A stretch of 64,000 bases of DNA from Polyangiaceae bacterium. Its GTDB lineage: Bacteria; Myxococcota_A; Polyangia; Polyangiales; Polyangiaceae. Of this stretch, positions 25,937 through 33,443 are shown one piece after another. The notes under the pieces are model-generated. The model ran no database searches and was not told the DNA's origin. It was given only the letters and a program-made list of their open reading frames with translations. The first letter of the stretch is position 1; the number at the start of each line of letters is the position of its first letter. The position numbers and the translations under genes are program-made. The stretch is from positions 1 through 64,000 of the forward strand of contig JAQSWN010000035.1 of assembly GCA_029266615.1 (NCBI GenBank), read 5' to 3'.

Positions 25937-26725
25937 ATGGAATTGGCTTCTTCCTTGGGGCCCGAGCCGCGGGCGTTCCTGACCCGCCTTCTCGCGAAAT
26001 TGAGCCAAGACTCGCGGTTGGTTGCGGTGCTGGCGGGCGGCTCGTACCTACAAAACCAGGTCGACGAGTTCAGCGATCTGGACCTGATCATCGTGGTGGA
26101 GCCGACGCATTACGCGACGGTCATGGCCGAACGAGAAGCCCTCGCGGCGTCGCTCGGCACTCTGCTGGCTCAGTTCACGGGCGAGCACGTGGGGGAGCCG
26201 CGCCTCCTCATCTGCCTGTACGACGCGCCGCTCCTGCACGTCGATCTCAAGTTCGTAGAACCTTTGGACTTGGCCGACCGGGTGGAAGACCCGGCGGTGC
26301 TCTGGGAGCGAGACGCACGCGCCACGGCGGCGCTCGCCCAAGGCGTCGCGGAGTATCCGTCGCCGGACGGGGCTTGGCTCGCCCGAAGGTTTTGGACCTG
26401 GGTGCACTACGCGGCGACCAAGATCGGGCGCGGTGAGCTCTTCGAGGCCCTGAGCACGCTGGACTTCCTCCGCGGTCGCGTGCTCGGCCCGCTCGGCTTG
26501 CAACGAGCAGGAGCGCGCCCGAGCGGCGTGCGACGCGTGGAGACGACGTCGCCGGAGCTTGCCGAGCGCCTACGCGAAACCGTCGCTCGCTACGACGCCG
26601 CCGACTGCCTGCGCGCTCTCTGGGCCTGCGTGGAGACGTACCGATGGCTCGCGCCCGGGACGAGCGCCGTGGAGGCGCGAGTCTGCGAGTACTTGAAAGA
26701 GCTGGATGCTCAGCGCGCGCGGTGA
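25937..26725 (+). CDS. nucleotidyltransferase-fold protein
   Basis: A 262-aa protein with the pol-beta nucleotidyltransferase signature 'GGS' at 34-36 and 'SDLDL' with Asp47 and Asp49, plus a possible third acidic residue in 'VDLKF'. The C-terminal half is helical. This layout is that of small-molecule or protein nucleotidyltransferases such as aminoglycoside adenylyltransferase-like and DUF4037-like proteins, but the target cannot be named. TAGCTT ends 7 bases before ATG 25937 and no ribosome site is seen, hinting at a leaderless transcript. It overlaps the convergent eda gene by 16 bases. Confidence 0.72.
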   Translation: MELASSLGPEPRAFLTRLLAKLSQDSRLVAVLAGGSYLQNQVDEFSDLDLIIVVEPTHYATVMAEREALAASLGTLLAQFTGEHVGEPRLLICLYDAPLLHVDLKFVEPLDLADRVEDPAVLWERDARATAALAQGVAEYPSPDGAWLARRFWTWVHYAATKIGRGELFEALSTLDFLRGRVLGPLGLQRAGARPSGVRRVETTSPELAERLRETVARYDAADCLRALWACVETYRWLAPGTSAVEARVCEYLKELDAQRAR

Positions 26726-27360
26726 GCGGCGACCGCGTCCACCAGCTCTCTGGCTCGCGCGGTGATGACGTCCACCTTGCCGGCCGCGAGCGCTTGCGCG
26801 TCCACCAGCTCCGACCCGATGCCGAGCGCGGCCGCGCCCGCCGCCAAATACTCCGGCGCATTGGCGGCGTTCACTCCGCCGGTCGGGAGCATTTTCACCT
26901 GCGGCAAGGGGCCCTTCAGCGCCTTGAGGTACTTCGCGCCGCCCATTGCCGAGCAGGGAAAAATCTTCACCATGTCCACGCCCGCTTTCCAGGCCGTAAT
27001 CACCTCGGTCGGGGTGAGCGCGCCCGGCATCATCGGGACGCCTTGCTTCAGCACGTGCTCGACCGTCGGCAAATCCAAGCCGGGACTGACGACGAAGCTC
27101 GCCCCCGCGCCCAAGCAGGCACGAGCTTGCTCCACCGTCAGCACCGTTCCTGCGCCGATGAGCGCCCGTGCCCCGAAGCGCTTCGACAAGCTCTCGATGA
27201 GCGACACCGCGCCCGGCACCGTGAGTGTGATCTCGAAGATGGAGATGCCACCTTCGAGAATTGCCTCGACCGCGAGCGCGGCGAGCTCGGCCGATGGCGC
27301 GCGCACGACCGGCACGAGGACCTTCTGTTCCAATTGCTCTAGCGTTGCTTCGCGAGTCAT
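26710..27360 (-). CDS. eda: KDPG aldolase (2-keto-3-deoxy-6-phosphogluconate aldolase)
   Basis: A 216-aa class I aldolase that splits KDPG into pyruvate and glyceraldehyde-3-phosphate. Schiff-base Lys132 in 'DMVKIFP', Glu43 in 'FEIT' and 'GAGTVL' are visible. It is the last gene of the leftward uronate operon, one base after the kduD stop, and finishes the degradation of pectin-derived uronates via 2-keto-3-deoxygluconate. The kinase that makes KDPG (KdgK) is not in the operon and must come from elsewhere. The start follows a conserved short N-terminus. Confidence 0.88.
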   Translation of the reverse strand: MTREATLEQLEQKVLVPVVRAPSAELAALAVEAILEGGISIFEITLTVPGAVSLIESLSKRFGARALIGAGTVLTVEQARACLGAGASFVVSPGLDLPTVEHVLKQGVPMMPGALTPTEVITAWKAGVDMVKIFPCSAMGGAKYLKALKGPLPQVKMLPTGGVNAANAPEYLAAGAAALGIGSELVDAQALAAGKVDVITARARELVDAVAAHRAR

Positions 27361-27361
27361 C

Positions 27362-28120
27362 TCAGCGCCCCATCCACCCGCCGTCCACCGTGAGCACATG
27401 GCCGTGCACGTAGTCGGCGGCTGGCGAACATAGAAACACCGCCGCGCCGGCCATATCGCGCGGCGTCGCCCAACGCCCGGCCGGAATTCGCTCGGAGATC
27501 TGCCGGAAGCGCTCGGCATTTTGCCGCAGCGCCGCCGTGTTGTCCGTTTCTACGTAACCAGGCGCGATCGCGTTCACGTTCACGCCGCGGCCCGCCCACT
27601 CGTTGGCGAGCGCTTTGGTGAGCTGGGCGACGCCGCCTTTGGCGGCCGCGTAACCCGGCACGGTGAGGCCGCCTTGAAAAGACAGCAGCGACGCGATGTT
27701 CACAATCTTGCCCGAGCCTTGCAGGAGTTGGTGTTTGCCGACCAGCTTGCACAGCGAAAACACGCTCGTCAGATTCACGCCGATGACGGCGTCCCAATCT
27801 TCGTCCGAGTGATCGACGGCGGGAGCACGGCGAATGATGCCGGCGTTGTTGATGAGCATATCCACGCGGCCGAAGCGCTCGAGCACATCTGCGACCAAGC
27901 GGGCTGGCGTGGCGCGGTCGCTCAGATCTCCGGACACGGCCGCGCTCTTTCGGCCCTTGGCTTTGACGAGCGCGGCCGTCGCATCCGCGGGGCGCGAGTT
28001 TCCGTGACAGGCGACGTCGGCTCCGTGCTCGGCCAGCGCTTCTGCGATCGCGGCCCCGATGCCGGCGGAGGCGCCCGTGACGAGCGCCACTTTGCCGTCC
28101 AACCGAAACAAGTCACTCAT
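27362..28120 (-). CDS. kduD: SDR-family 2-deoxy-D-gluconate 3-dehydrogenase-like (KduD)
   Basis: A 252-aa NAD(P)-dependent short-chain dehydrogenase. The cofactor motif 'TGASAGIG' is at 16-23, 'NNAG' at 91-94, and the catalytic Ser144, Tyr157 and Lys161 are in place. Its N-terminus 'LFRLDGKVALVTG' and its place between kduI and eda identify it as KduD, which reduces 2,5-diketo-3-deoxygluconate to 2-keto-3-deoxygluconate. Its ATG overlaps the KduI stop by four bases, and eda starts one base after its stop. SDR specificity cannot be proven from sequence alone. Confidence 0.87.
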   Translation of the reverse strand: MSDLFRLDGKVALVTGASAGIGAAIAEALAEHGADVACHGNSRPADATAALVKAKGRKSAAVSGDLSDRATPARLVADVLERFGRVDMLINNAGIIRRAPAVDHSDEDWDAVIGVNLTSVFSLCKLVGKHQLLQGSGKIVNIASLLSFQGGLTVPGYAAAKGGVAQLTKALANEWAGRGVNVNAIAPGYVETDNTAALRQNAERFRQISERIPAGRWATPRDMAGAAVFLCSPAADYVHGHVLTVDGGWMGR

Positions 28121-28938
28121 TTTTTGTGGCTCGCTTCCAAGCCGGAGCCCGCTTGGTCGAAGCCGGGCTGCACGTTCACGACCCCGAATTTGCGGTCTTC
28201 TACCTCGCGGTGCGCGGCCATCATCCAAATGAAGTTGATGCCGTGCCCCGGTGCGGCGACGTTGGGGTGATAGCCGGCGGGCATGAGCACCGCGTCCCCG
28301 TCCCGCACGATGCTCACGAGCTCGGGGGTTTGCGGATCCGTGTAAACGAGCTGAATGCCGAAGGCCGGCGCCGGCATGTCGAAGTACACGTACACCTCTT
28401 CGAGCAGCTCCGTGTGCTCGTGCGGAGGCCAGCTGGTCCAGTTCCCGGGCTGGCTCTTCGTGAAGCCCATCAAGATGCGACCGGCCTTCACGTTGTCCCC
28501 GATGACGATGTTCAGGTCACGCGACGTTGCGGGACCGCCGGCGGTGAACTTCTGCGCGGGGTTTTGCTTCACCTCCGCGTACGGCACGAGCTGGAGCGGG
28601 TAGTCACCGTCCACTTCGGCCGCGCACTCCACCAAGTCTACGTTCGAGTCGGTCGTCACCTCAACGCTCGAGCCGCGCGGCACGTAAATGGCGTCGTACT
28701 GCCCGAGCACGTGGCGCGCGCCGTCCACCACCACGCTGCAGCCGCCGTGCATGCAAAGAAGCGCGGTCTCGCGGCCGCCAGTTTCGAAGCTGGCGCTCGG
28801 GGTGCCGCTGTCCAGCAGGATGCGGCCGTAATTGAGGTGCGAGACCGCGCTGTTTCCCGGTGAAACCGAGATTTTGCGGCCTCTGTGGGCCGTCGTGCCG
28901 GAAAATACCAATTGCTGATCGCGGAGGGCTTGGGCCAT
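28117..28938 (-). CDS. kduI: KduI/IolB-family ketol-isomerase
   Basis: A 273-aa double-cupin isomerase. The metal-binding cluster 'PPHEHTELLEEVYVYF' supplies two His and a Glu, and a later 'GYHPNVAAPGH' supplies another His. The cupin pattern is closer to IolB (5-deoxy-glucuronate isomerase) than to classical KduI, as both belong to Pfam KduI/IolB. Context with kduD, eda and a hexuronate transporter argues for 5-keto-4-deoxyuronate isomerisation, the step before KduD. ATG 28938 has GAGAG a few bases upstream. The substrate is inferred. Confidence 0.8.
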   Translation of the reverse strand: MAQALRDQQLVFSGTTAHRGRKISVSPGNSAVSHLNYGRILLDSGTPSASFETGGRETALLCMHGGCSVVVDGARHVLGQYDAIYVPRGSSVEVTTDSNVDLVECAAEVDGDYPLQLVPYAEVKQNPAQKFTAGGPATSRDLNIVIGDNVKAGRILMGFTKSQPGNWTSWPPHEHTELLEEVYVYFDMPAPAFGIQLVYTDPQTPELVSIVRDGDAVLMPAGYHPNVAAPGHGINFIWMMAAHREVEDRKFGVVNVQPGFDQAGSGLEASHKK

Positions 28939-28976
28939 CGGATTCTCTCGAAAGTCGCGGAAGTTGTGGTTGCGAG

Positions 28977-30412
28977 TTATTTGACGGGCGGAATCGGAAT
29001 CGAAATTGCGTCGTCTTCCTTTTGAATGCAGGAAGACAAATCGAAGATCATAAACTCGAGGGCTTTTTCTTGCGGGGAGAGCTCCGCGGTCGGGCTCACG
29101 TTGCAGCGCGTGGGGAACGGCTCCCTCGCGAGGTTTCCCCCGCCGAACGTGACGTGCACGTCGCTGAACACCATGCGCCCGCACTCCTTCTGCGCCACGG
29201 GCGTGGTGAACGAGAAGTACTGCACCATGTCGGGCGAGCGCTCGTTGTTCTCGTCCGCGCCGGAGTCGGTCCCGTAGATCCACCGCTGGGCCATGCTGTC
29301 GTCCACCGTGTCCACCGAGTGTTCGGCTTTCTCGAGCGAGAGTTGTCCAGGGGTGGTGGACGCGCCGAGGTCTTGGAGAACGCGGCGACCTTCGGGTACT
29401 GGTTGTCGGGGGTGGTTTCGCCCGAGTTGATCCAGCGGTGGTGCCAGTGCGAGCCGAAGATGCGGCCACCGAGGTCGGCGTACTTGCGCACCTCAAGGTG
29501 CATCGCGGGGGTCCGCCGTTCCGTCACGCCTTCCGGCAGGTCGTCATCGTCCGGCTGGTTCCACAGGTTGTCGTTGCCCTCACAGCTCATCAAGATCATG
29601 TCGTAGCCGAGCATGCGGTCCGCGTCGGCCCAAAGGTCGTGCGCGGAAGGCAGCGCGACCGACTGGCCTCTGCTCAGCATCGAGGTGGCGGCGTTGTAGC
29701 CGGCCCACAGGTTCACGCGCCCGCCGCCACTCTCCGGGGTGAACTCGTCTGCGTCCACCCCAATGCGGTGGAGCAGGCACTCCAGCGCGTCCGAGCCGCC
29801 GGTGGTAACGGCGATTTTGGGCAGGTGCCCTTCCGTGGAGTTGCGCGGTAAGCGCGTGAGCTCGGGTTCGAGCTGGGTGTTCGTGCAGGGCGCGACGTAC
29901 GGAATTTTCACCGTGCGCCGCCACTTACCGAGCTGGACGGTTAGTGGAATTTCTTTACCGACGGGCACGTCCGTCAGCTTGAAGCTGCCGTCCGGCTTCG
30001 TGAGCGCGACCGCGAGTGCTCCGAATTGCGGGAAGTGCACCCCGCAGTCTTCGCACTGCGCGCGGTCGTTCAAGTCCACGAGCGCCTTGTCTTCTGCGAC
30101 GTAGACGACCGCGTTGTAGAGCGGCACCTTGCCCGCGGGGTCGTACACCTTGCCGCTCACGGAGGTGGTCGAGGGCACGCTGTCGGCCGGGCAATCCACC
30201 TTACGGCACTTGAGCAGGGACTGGTCGCTGCAGCGCCCCGTGGGTTCGATGACGATGCCGCCCGGCGCCGAGCCCGCGCCGTTGCCGCCCTGCGCGTCCG
30301 GAGGGTCGAGGGTGCGCGCCGAGCAGCCGCCCAGCGCGGCTAGCGCCAGCAAAGCGACGGCAAAGGTCTGCCGTCGCTTACGCCCGCCGCTGTGCATCGC
30401 CGTGCTTCGCAT
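28977..30412 (-). pseudogene. lipoprotein with carboxypeptidase-regulatory-like domain, apparent frameshift
   Basis: A lipoprotein of about 478 aa whose reading frame breaks near 29370-29373. The N-terminal part has a lipobox ('LGGC'), a Cys-rich stretch and an Ig-like fold ('VSGKVYDPAGK'), and runs to 'KVAAFSK'. It continues in another frame with 'DLGAS', 'QLSLEKAEHS' and a C-terminal beta domain ending at 28977. Adding one base in AAGACC (read on the minus strand) restores one continuous protein. Either this copy is inactivated or the base is a sequencing error. It lies 38 bases before kduI and belongs to the uronate operon. Start is ATG 30412 or 30397. Function is unknown; exported and surface-bound. 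Confidence 0.7.
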
Positions 30413-30483
30413 GAAAGGTCGCAACGAGACCGGGCGTCGTGTCCACCGCCCAGGATAGCGCGAAATCCGGCGCGGCGAGGGCG

Positions 30484-30509
30484 CCCCGGCCGCGAGAATT
30501 CGGCCGGGG
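30484..30509. repeat. 9-bp perfect inverted repeat between transporter and lipoprotein genes
   Basis: CCCCGGCCG (30484-30492) and CGGCCGGGG (30501-30509) flank an 8-base loop. The stem extends slightly with a wobble pair. It sits in the 210-base gap between the MFS stop and the lipoprotein start. It would form a stable RNA hairpin on the operon transcript, but there is no T tract. Possible roles are differential expression or RNA stability. Confidence 0.5.
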
Positions 30510-30622
30510 TGATTCCACGGAAAATTGCCGAGCTCTTTCACTGCCGTCTGTCTTTATGCAGCCGGCGACTGATTCGATCACCAAACGCGTGCCTACTTAC
30601 GCGGCTACTGTGCGGAAGGGCT

Positions 30623-31884
30623 CTACCGGCCTGTATTTTCCTGCATTTCGAGAGGCGCGAAGCGCGGCGCCAGTAGGTGGTTGATGACGAACGCGACCAA
30701 GTAGGCGAAGCCGCAGATGGCGAACAGGATGGCGTAGCCAGCGGTCACGTTGCCGGTGGTCTGAAAGCGATCCAGCAGTTTGCCAGAGTACAGCGGGAAC
30801 AAGATGCCGCCGAACGAGCCGGCCATGCCGCCGATGCCCACGATGCTCGCCACCGCCCGCTTGGGGAATACGTCCGAGACGCTGGTGAACAGGTTGGCGC
30901 TCCAAGCCTGATGCGCCGCGCCGGCGAGGCCGATCAGCAGCACCGCGCTCCAGTCTCCGACCTGCGTCACCGCCAAGATGGGCAGCACCGCGAACGCGAA
31001 CACGAGCATGCTCGTCTTACGGGCGCCGCTTTGCGTGTAGCCTTTGCGCATCAAGTAGCCGGGCAGCCAGCCGCCCACGACGCTCAGCGCAGTGACGATG
31101 GAGTAGATGAGGACGAGGTGCACCCAGCTATGCTTGATGTCGAGCCCGCGCGTCTTCTTGAAGAAGTCCGGTAGCCAGATCAGGAAGAACCACCACACCG
31201 GGTCGGTCAGGAACTTTGCCGCAACGAAGGCCCAGGTTTGCCGGTATTTCAGCAAGCTGCCCCAGCTCATCTTCGTGGTGGTCTCGACCTCGCGGTCGCT
31301 CTGAATGTACGCGAGCTCGGAAGCGTGTAGCCGACGGCTACGCTCCGGAATTTCGTAGAGTGGGATCCACAGCGCGAGCCACAAAAGCCCGACGACACCG
31401 GCGCCAACGAAGGCCGCACGCCAACCCCACAGGTCGGCGACCAACGGAATTACCGCCGGCGCCACGATCGCGCCCACGTTCGTGCCGGAGTTGAACAGCG
31501 CGGTCGCCAGCGCGCGCTCCTTACGCGGGAACCAAAGCGCCACCGCTTTGATCGCAGAGGGAAAATTGCCGCCTTCGCCCAAACCGAGCGCGATGCGTGC
31601 GCGCACGAAGCCGCTCACGCTACCGACGGCCGCGTGTCCGATCGCGGCCAGGCTCCACGCCGCGATCGACACCGCGTAGCCCACCTTCGTACCGAAGCGA
31701 TCGACCAAGTAACCGAAACCGAGCAAACCGACCGCGTACGCACCTTGAAAGGCCGCGTTCACCTCGCCGAACTCGGTATGGGCTTGAGAAGCGAGAGAAT
31801 CTGACGGTCGATGTAATTGATGGTGGTGGCGAAGAACAGCAGCGCACAAACCAACCATCGGTAACGATGGGCACCCTCGGGCAT
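30623..31884 (-). pseudogene. hexuronate-type MFS transporter (ExuT-like), apparent frameshift near N-terminus
   Basis: A twelve-segment major facilitator of the anion:cation symporter family. The first membrane segment, 'CALLFFATTINYIDRQILSLLKP', here referred to only by position 31790-31860, is in one frame; everything from 'EFGEVNAAF' on is in another. Family phrases such as 'GLGEGGNFPSAIKA', 'FNSGTN' and 'GIGGMAGSFGG' are intact. The break lies at about 31772-31785, and about two residues plus one base seem missing relative to ExuT proteins. If real, the transporter is inactive; a read error is equally possible. It heads the leftward uronate operon and would import galacturonate or glucuronate. 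Confidence 0.72.
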
Positions 31885-31907
31885 GCGCGTTAATGCGCGC
31901 GCGAGCG

Positions 31908-31921
31908 ATTTCGATCGAAAT
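31908..31921. promoter_or_regulatory. perfect 14-bp palindrome, candidate operator of the uronate operon
   Basis: ATTTCGATCGAAAT reads identically on both strands and ends 24 bases before the transporter start codon, the position of a repressor operator. Length and symmetry fit a dimeric GntR- or LacI-type regulator, the classes that control uronate genes elsewhere. A half-site, GATCGAAAG, occurs at 36534-36542 before the tandem outer-membrane barrels. The binding protein is unknown. Confidence 0.5.
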
Positions 31922-32126
31922 GAGCGGTTTTCGCTGGCCCGGAGCCGGTGGTGAAAAAAAAGCACGCGCTCATGATCGATCTCAGGGCCACGCGCATTAC
32001 GTCCTCAGCCGCACACAAGCCCCCTGCTCGGCGGAGACCCGCCCGACGGGTGGGGAAGCAGGTGTGCGGTGATTCATCATGGCCGCTTTTGCCACTCCAC
32101 ACGCAACCGGTAAAGGCGTGCCGGGG

Positions 32127-32179
32127 GCCCGGCTGCTTGTCGTTTAAATACGCAATCCCCTTGCGACAAGCAGCCGGGC
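32127..32179. repeat. 16-bp perfect inverted repeat with 21-base AT-rich loop
   Basis: Bases 32127-32142 (GCCCGGCTGCTTGTCG) are exactly complementary in reverse to 32164-32179. The 21-base loop is much richer in A/T than its surroundings. It lies 105 bases before the von Willebrand A gene. It could be a terminator-like hairpin isolating the two divergent units, a protein-binding dyad, or a dispersed REP-like element. No T tract follows on either strand. Confidence 0.7.
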
Positions 32180-32283
32180 TACCCGCCTAAGCAACGGCCG
32201 ATGACCGGGCCCGGTAACACTGCGACCACGGCGCCGACGATGCGAGTGTGAGCGCGGCGGCCTCGAGCATCAGGGAGCGAATC

Positions 32284-33429
32284 ATGAAGCCTTCGATCAT
32301 TCTCGGTGCGGTTGCGGTCTTGCTCGGCGTGGCATGCTCGGCCGAATCGGGCGACGGCGGCGGCGGCGCCAACGGCTCCGGCGCTTCTTCCAGCACTGGC
32401 GCCACCAGCAGCAACGGCGCGACGAGCAATATGGGCATCGGCAATGGGCCAATGCTGGAAGTGCCCGTGGGCGGCAGCGGCGGCAGCGGCGGCACCTCGC
32501 CGGTGAACAACGGCGAATGCGCGCAGCAGAGCGTCGTCATCGGCGCCAAGCCCGCAGACGTGCTGCTGGTCTTGGACCGCTCGAAATCGATGATCGAGAA
32601 TAACGTGCCGCCCAACGACGTGACGCGTTGGGACGCAGTCGTGCCGGCGCTCAAAGCGGTGATCGAGGAGACGGACGCGTCTGTCTCGTGGGGCCTCAAG
32701 GTGTTCCCGGAAGGGGAAGGTAGCGAGTGCATTGCTGCCAGCGTCACGGACGCAATCCCCGTGCAAATCATGGCCAAGAACGCGGCCGCCGTGAACGGCG
32801 CGATCGCCTCCACCATGGCCCTCGGCAACGGCACGCCCACGGGTGCGGCCATTCGCGCCGCAACCACGTACCTCAAGGGCCGCGCGCTCAGCAATCAATA
32901 CATCCTGCTGGCCACGGACGGTGACCCTTCTTGTCCGAAGGGCTCGGGGGAGGACGGAGCGGCGACGGACGCCATCGCCGCGATCACCGACGCAAAGGCG
33001 GCCGGTTTCCCCGTGTACGTGGTCGGCGTGCTGGACCCGGTGAAGGACAAGAGCAAGTTCCCGACCCTCAACGCCATGGCCGAAGCGGGCGGAACTGCGC
33101 GCAGCGACAACCCCGTGGCGGACAAATTCTATCAAGCGCAAAGCCAAGAAGAGCTGACCAACGCGCTCAAAGCGGTCACCGGTCAGGTCGTCAGCTGCGT
33201 CTTCGAGTTCACGTCGAAGCCGCCGGTGCCGGACAACATCGCCGTAAGCGTGAACGGCAAGTGGCTAACGCGCGACACGACCAAGGCTCAGTCGTGGGAC
33301 TACACGAGCGACCAGTACGTCGCGCTCGAGCTCCACGGTGACGCCTGTCAAGAGCTCAAGACAGCGGCCGCGAACAAGGTCGACATCATCTTCGGCTGCC
33401 CCGGCAAGCCGGTAGTGATCCCCAAGTAA
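32284..33429 (+). CDS. von Willebrand factor A domain lipoprotein
   Basis: A 381-aa lipoprotein (lipobox 'LGVAC', Cys18) with a Gly/Ser/Asn linker to about residue 75. A VWA domain (~85-275) has a MIDAS motif DRSKS (Asp98, Ser100, Ser102), a Thr in 'GTPTGAA' and 'ATDGDP'. The C-terminal ~100 residues have three cysteines and beta strands. VWA domains with intact MIDAS bind ligands through a metal ion. GGGAG lies about 9 bases before ATG 32284. As the first rightward gene of the pectin locus it may tether a substrate or enzyme complex at the surface (inference). The next gene follows after 14 bases. Confidence 0.82.
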   Translation: MKPSIILGAVAVLLGVACSAESGDGGGGANGSGASSSTGATSSNGATSNMGIGNGPMLEVPVGGSGGSGGTSPVNNGECAQQSVVIGAKPADVLLVLDRSKSMIENNVPPNDVTRWDAVVPALKAVIEETDASVSWGLKVFPEGEGSECIAASVTDAIPVQIMAKNAAAVNGAIASTMALGNGTPTGAAIRAATTYLKGRALSNQYILLATDGDPSCPKGSGEDGAATDAIAAITDAKAAGFPVYVVGVLDPVKDKSKFPTLNAMAEAGGTARSDNPVADKFYQAQSQEELTNALKAVTGQVVSCVFEFTSKPPVPDNIAVSVNGKWLTRDTTKAQSWDYTSDQYVALELHGDACQELKTAAANKVDIIFGCPGKPVVIPK

Positions 33430-33443
33430 CTCGGAGGTAACAC

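Larger units (their letters stand above)
31885..32283. promoter_or_regulatory. 399-bp divergent control region of the pectin/uronate locus
   Basis: This gene-free stretch separates the leftward uronate operon from the rightward pectin genes and must hold both promoters. It contains a 14-bp perfect palindrome and a 16-bp inverted repeat, listed separately. A looser repeat pairs 32011-32016 (GCACAC) with 32062-32067 (GTGTGC), and there is an 8-base A tract near 31953. I see no convincing -35/-10 pair and no regulator gene next to it. Confidence 0.55.

Noticed and set aside
32179-33147. Minus-strand frame of over 300 codons opposite the VWA gene
   Set aside because: The plus strand has a signal peptide, intact MIDAS and ribosome site; the minus product is Arg/His/Val low-complexity.
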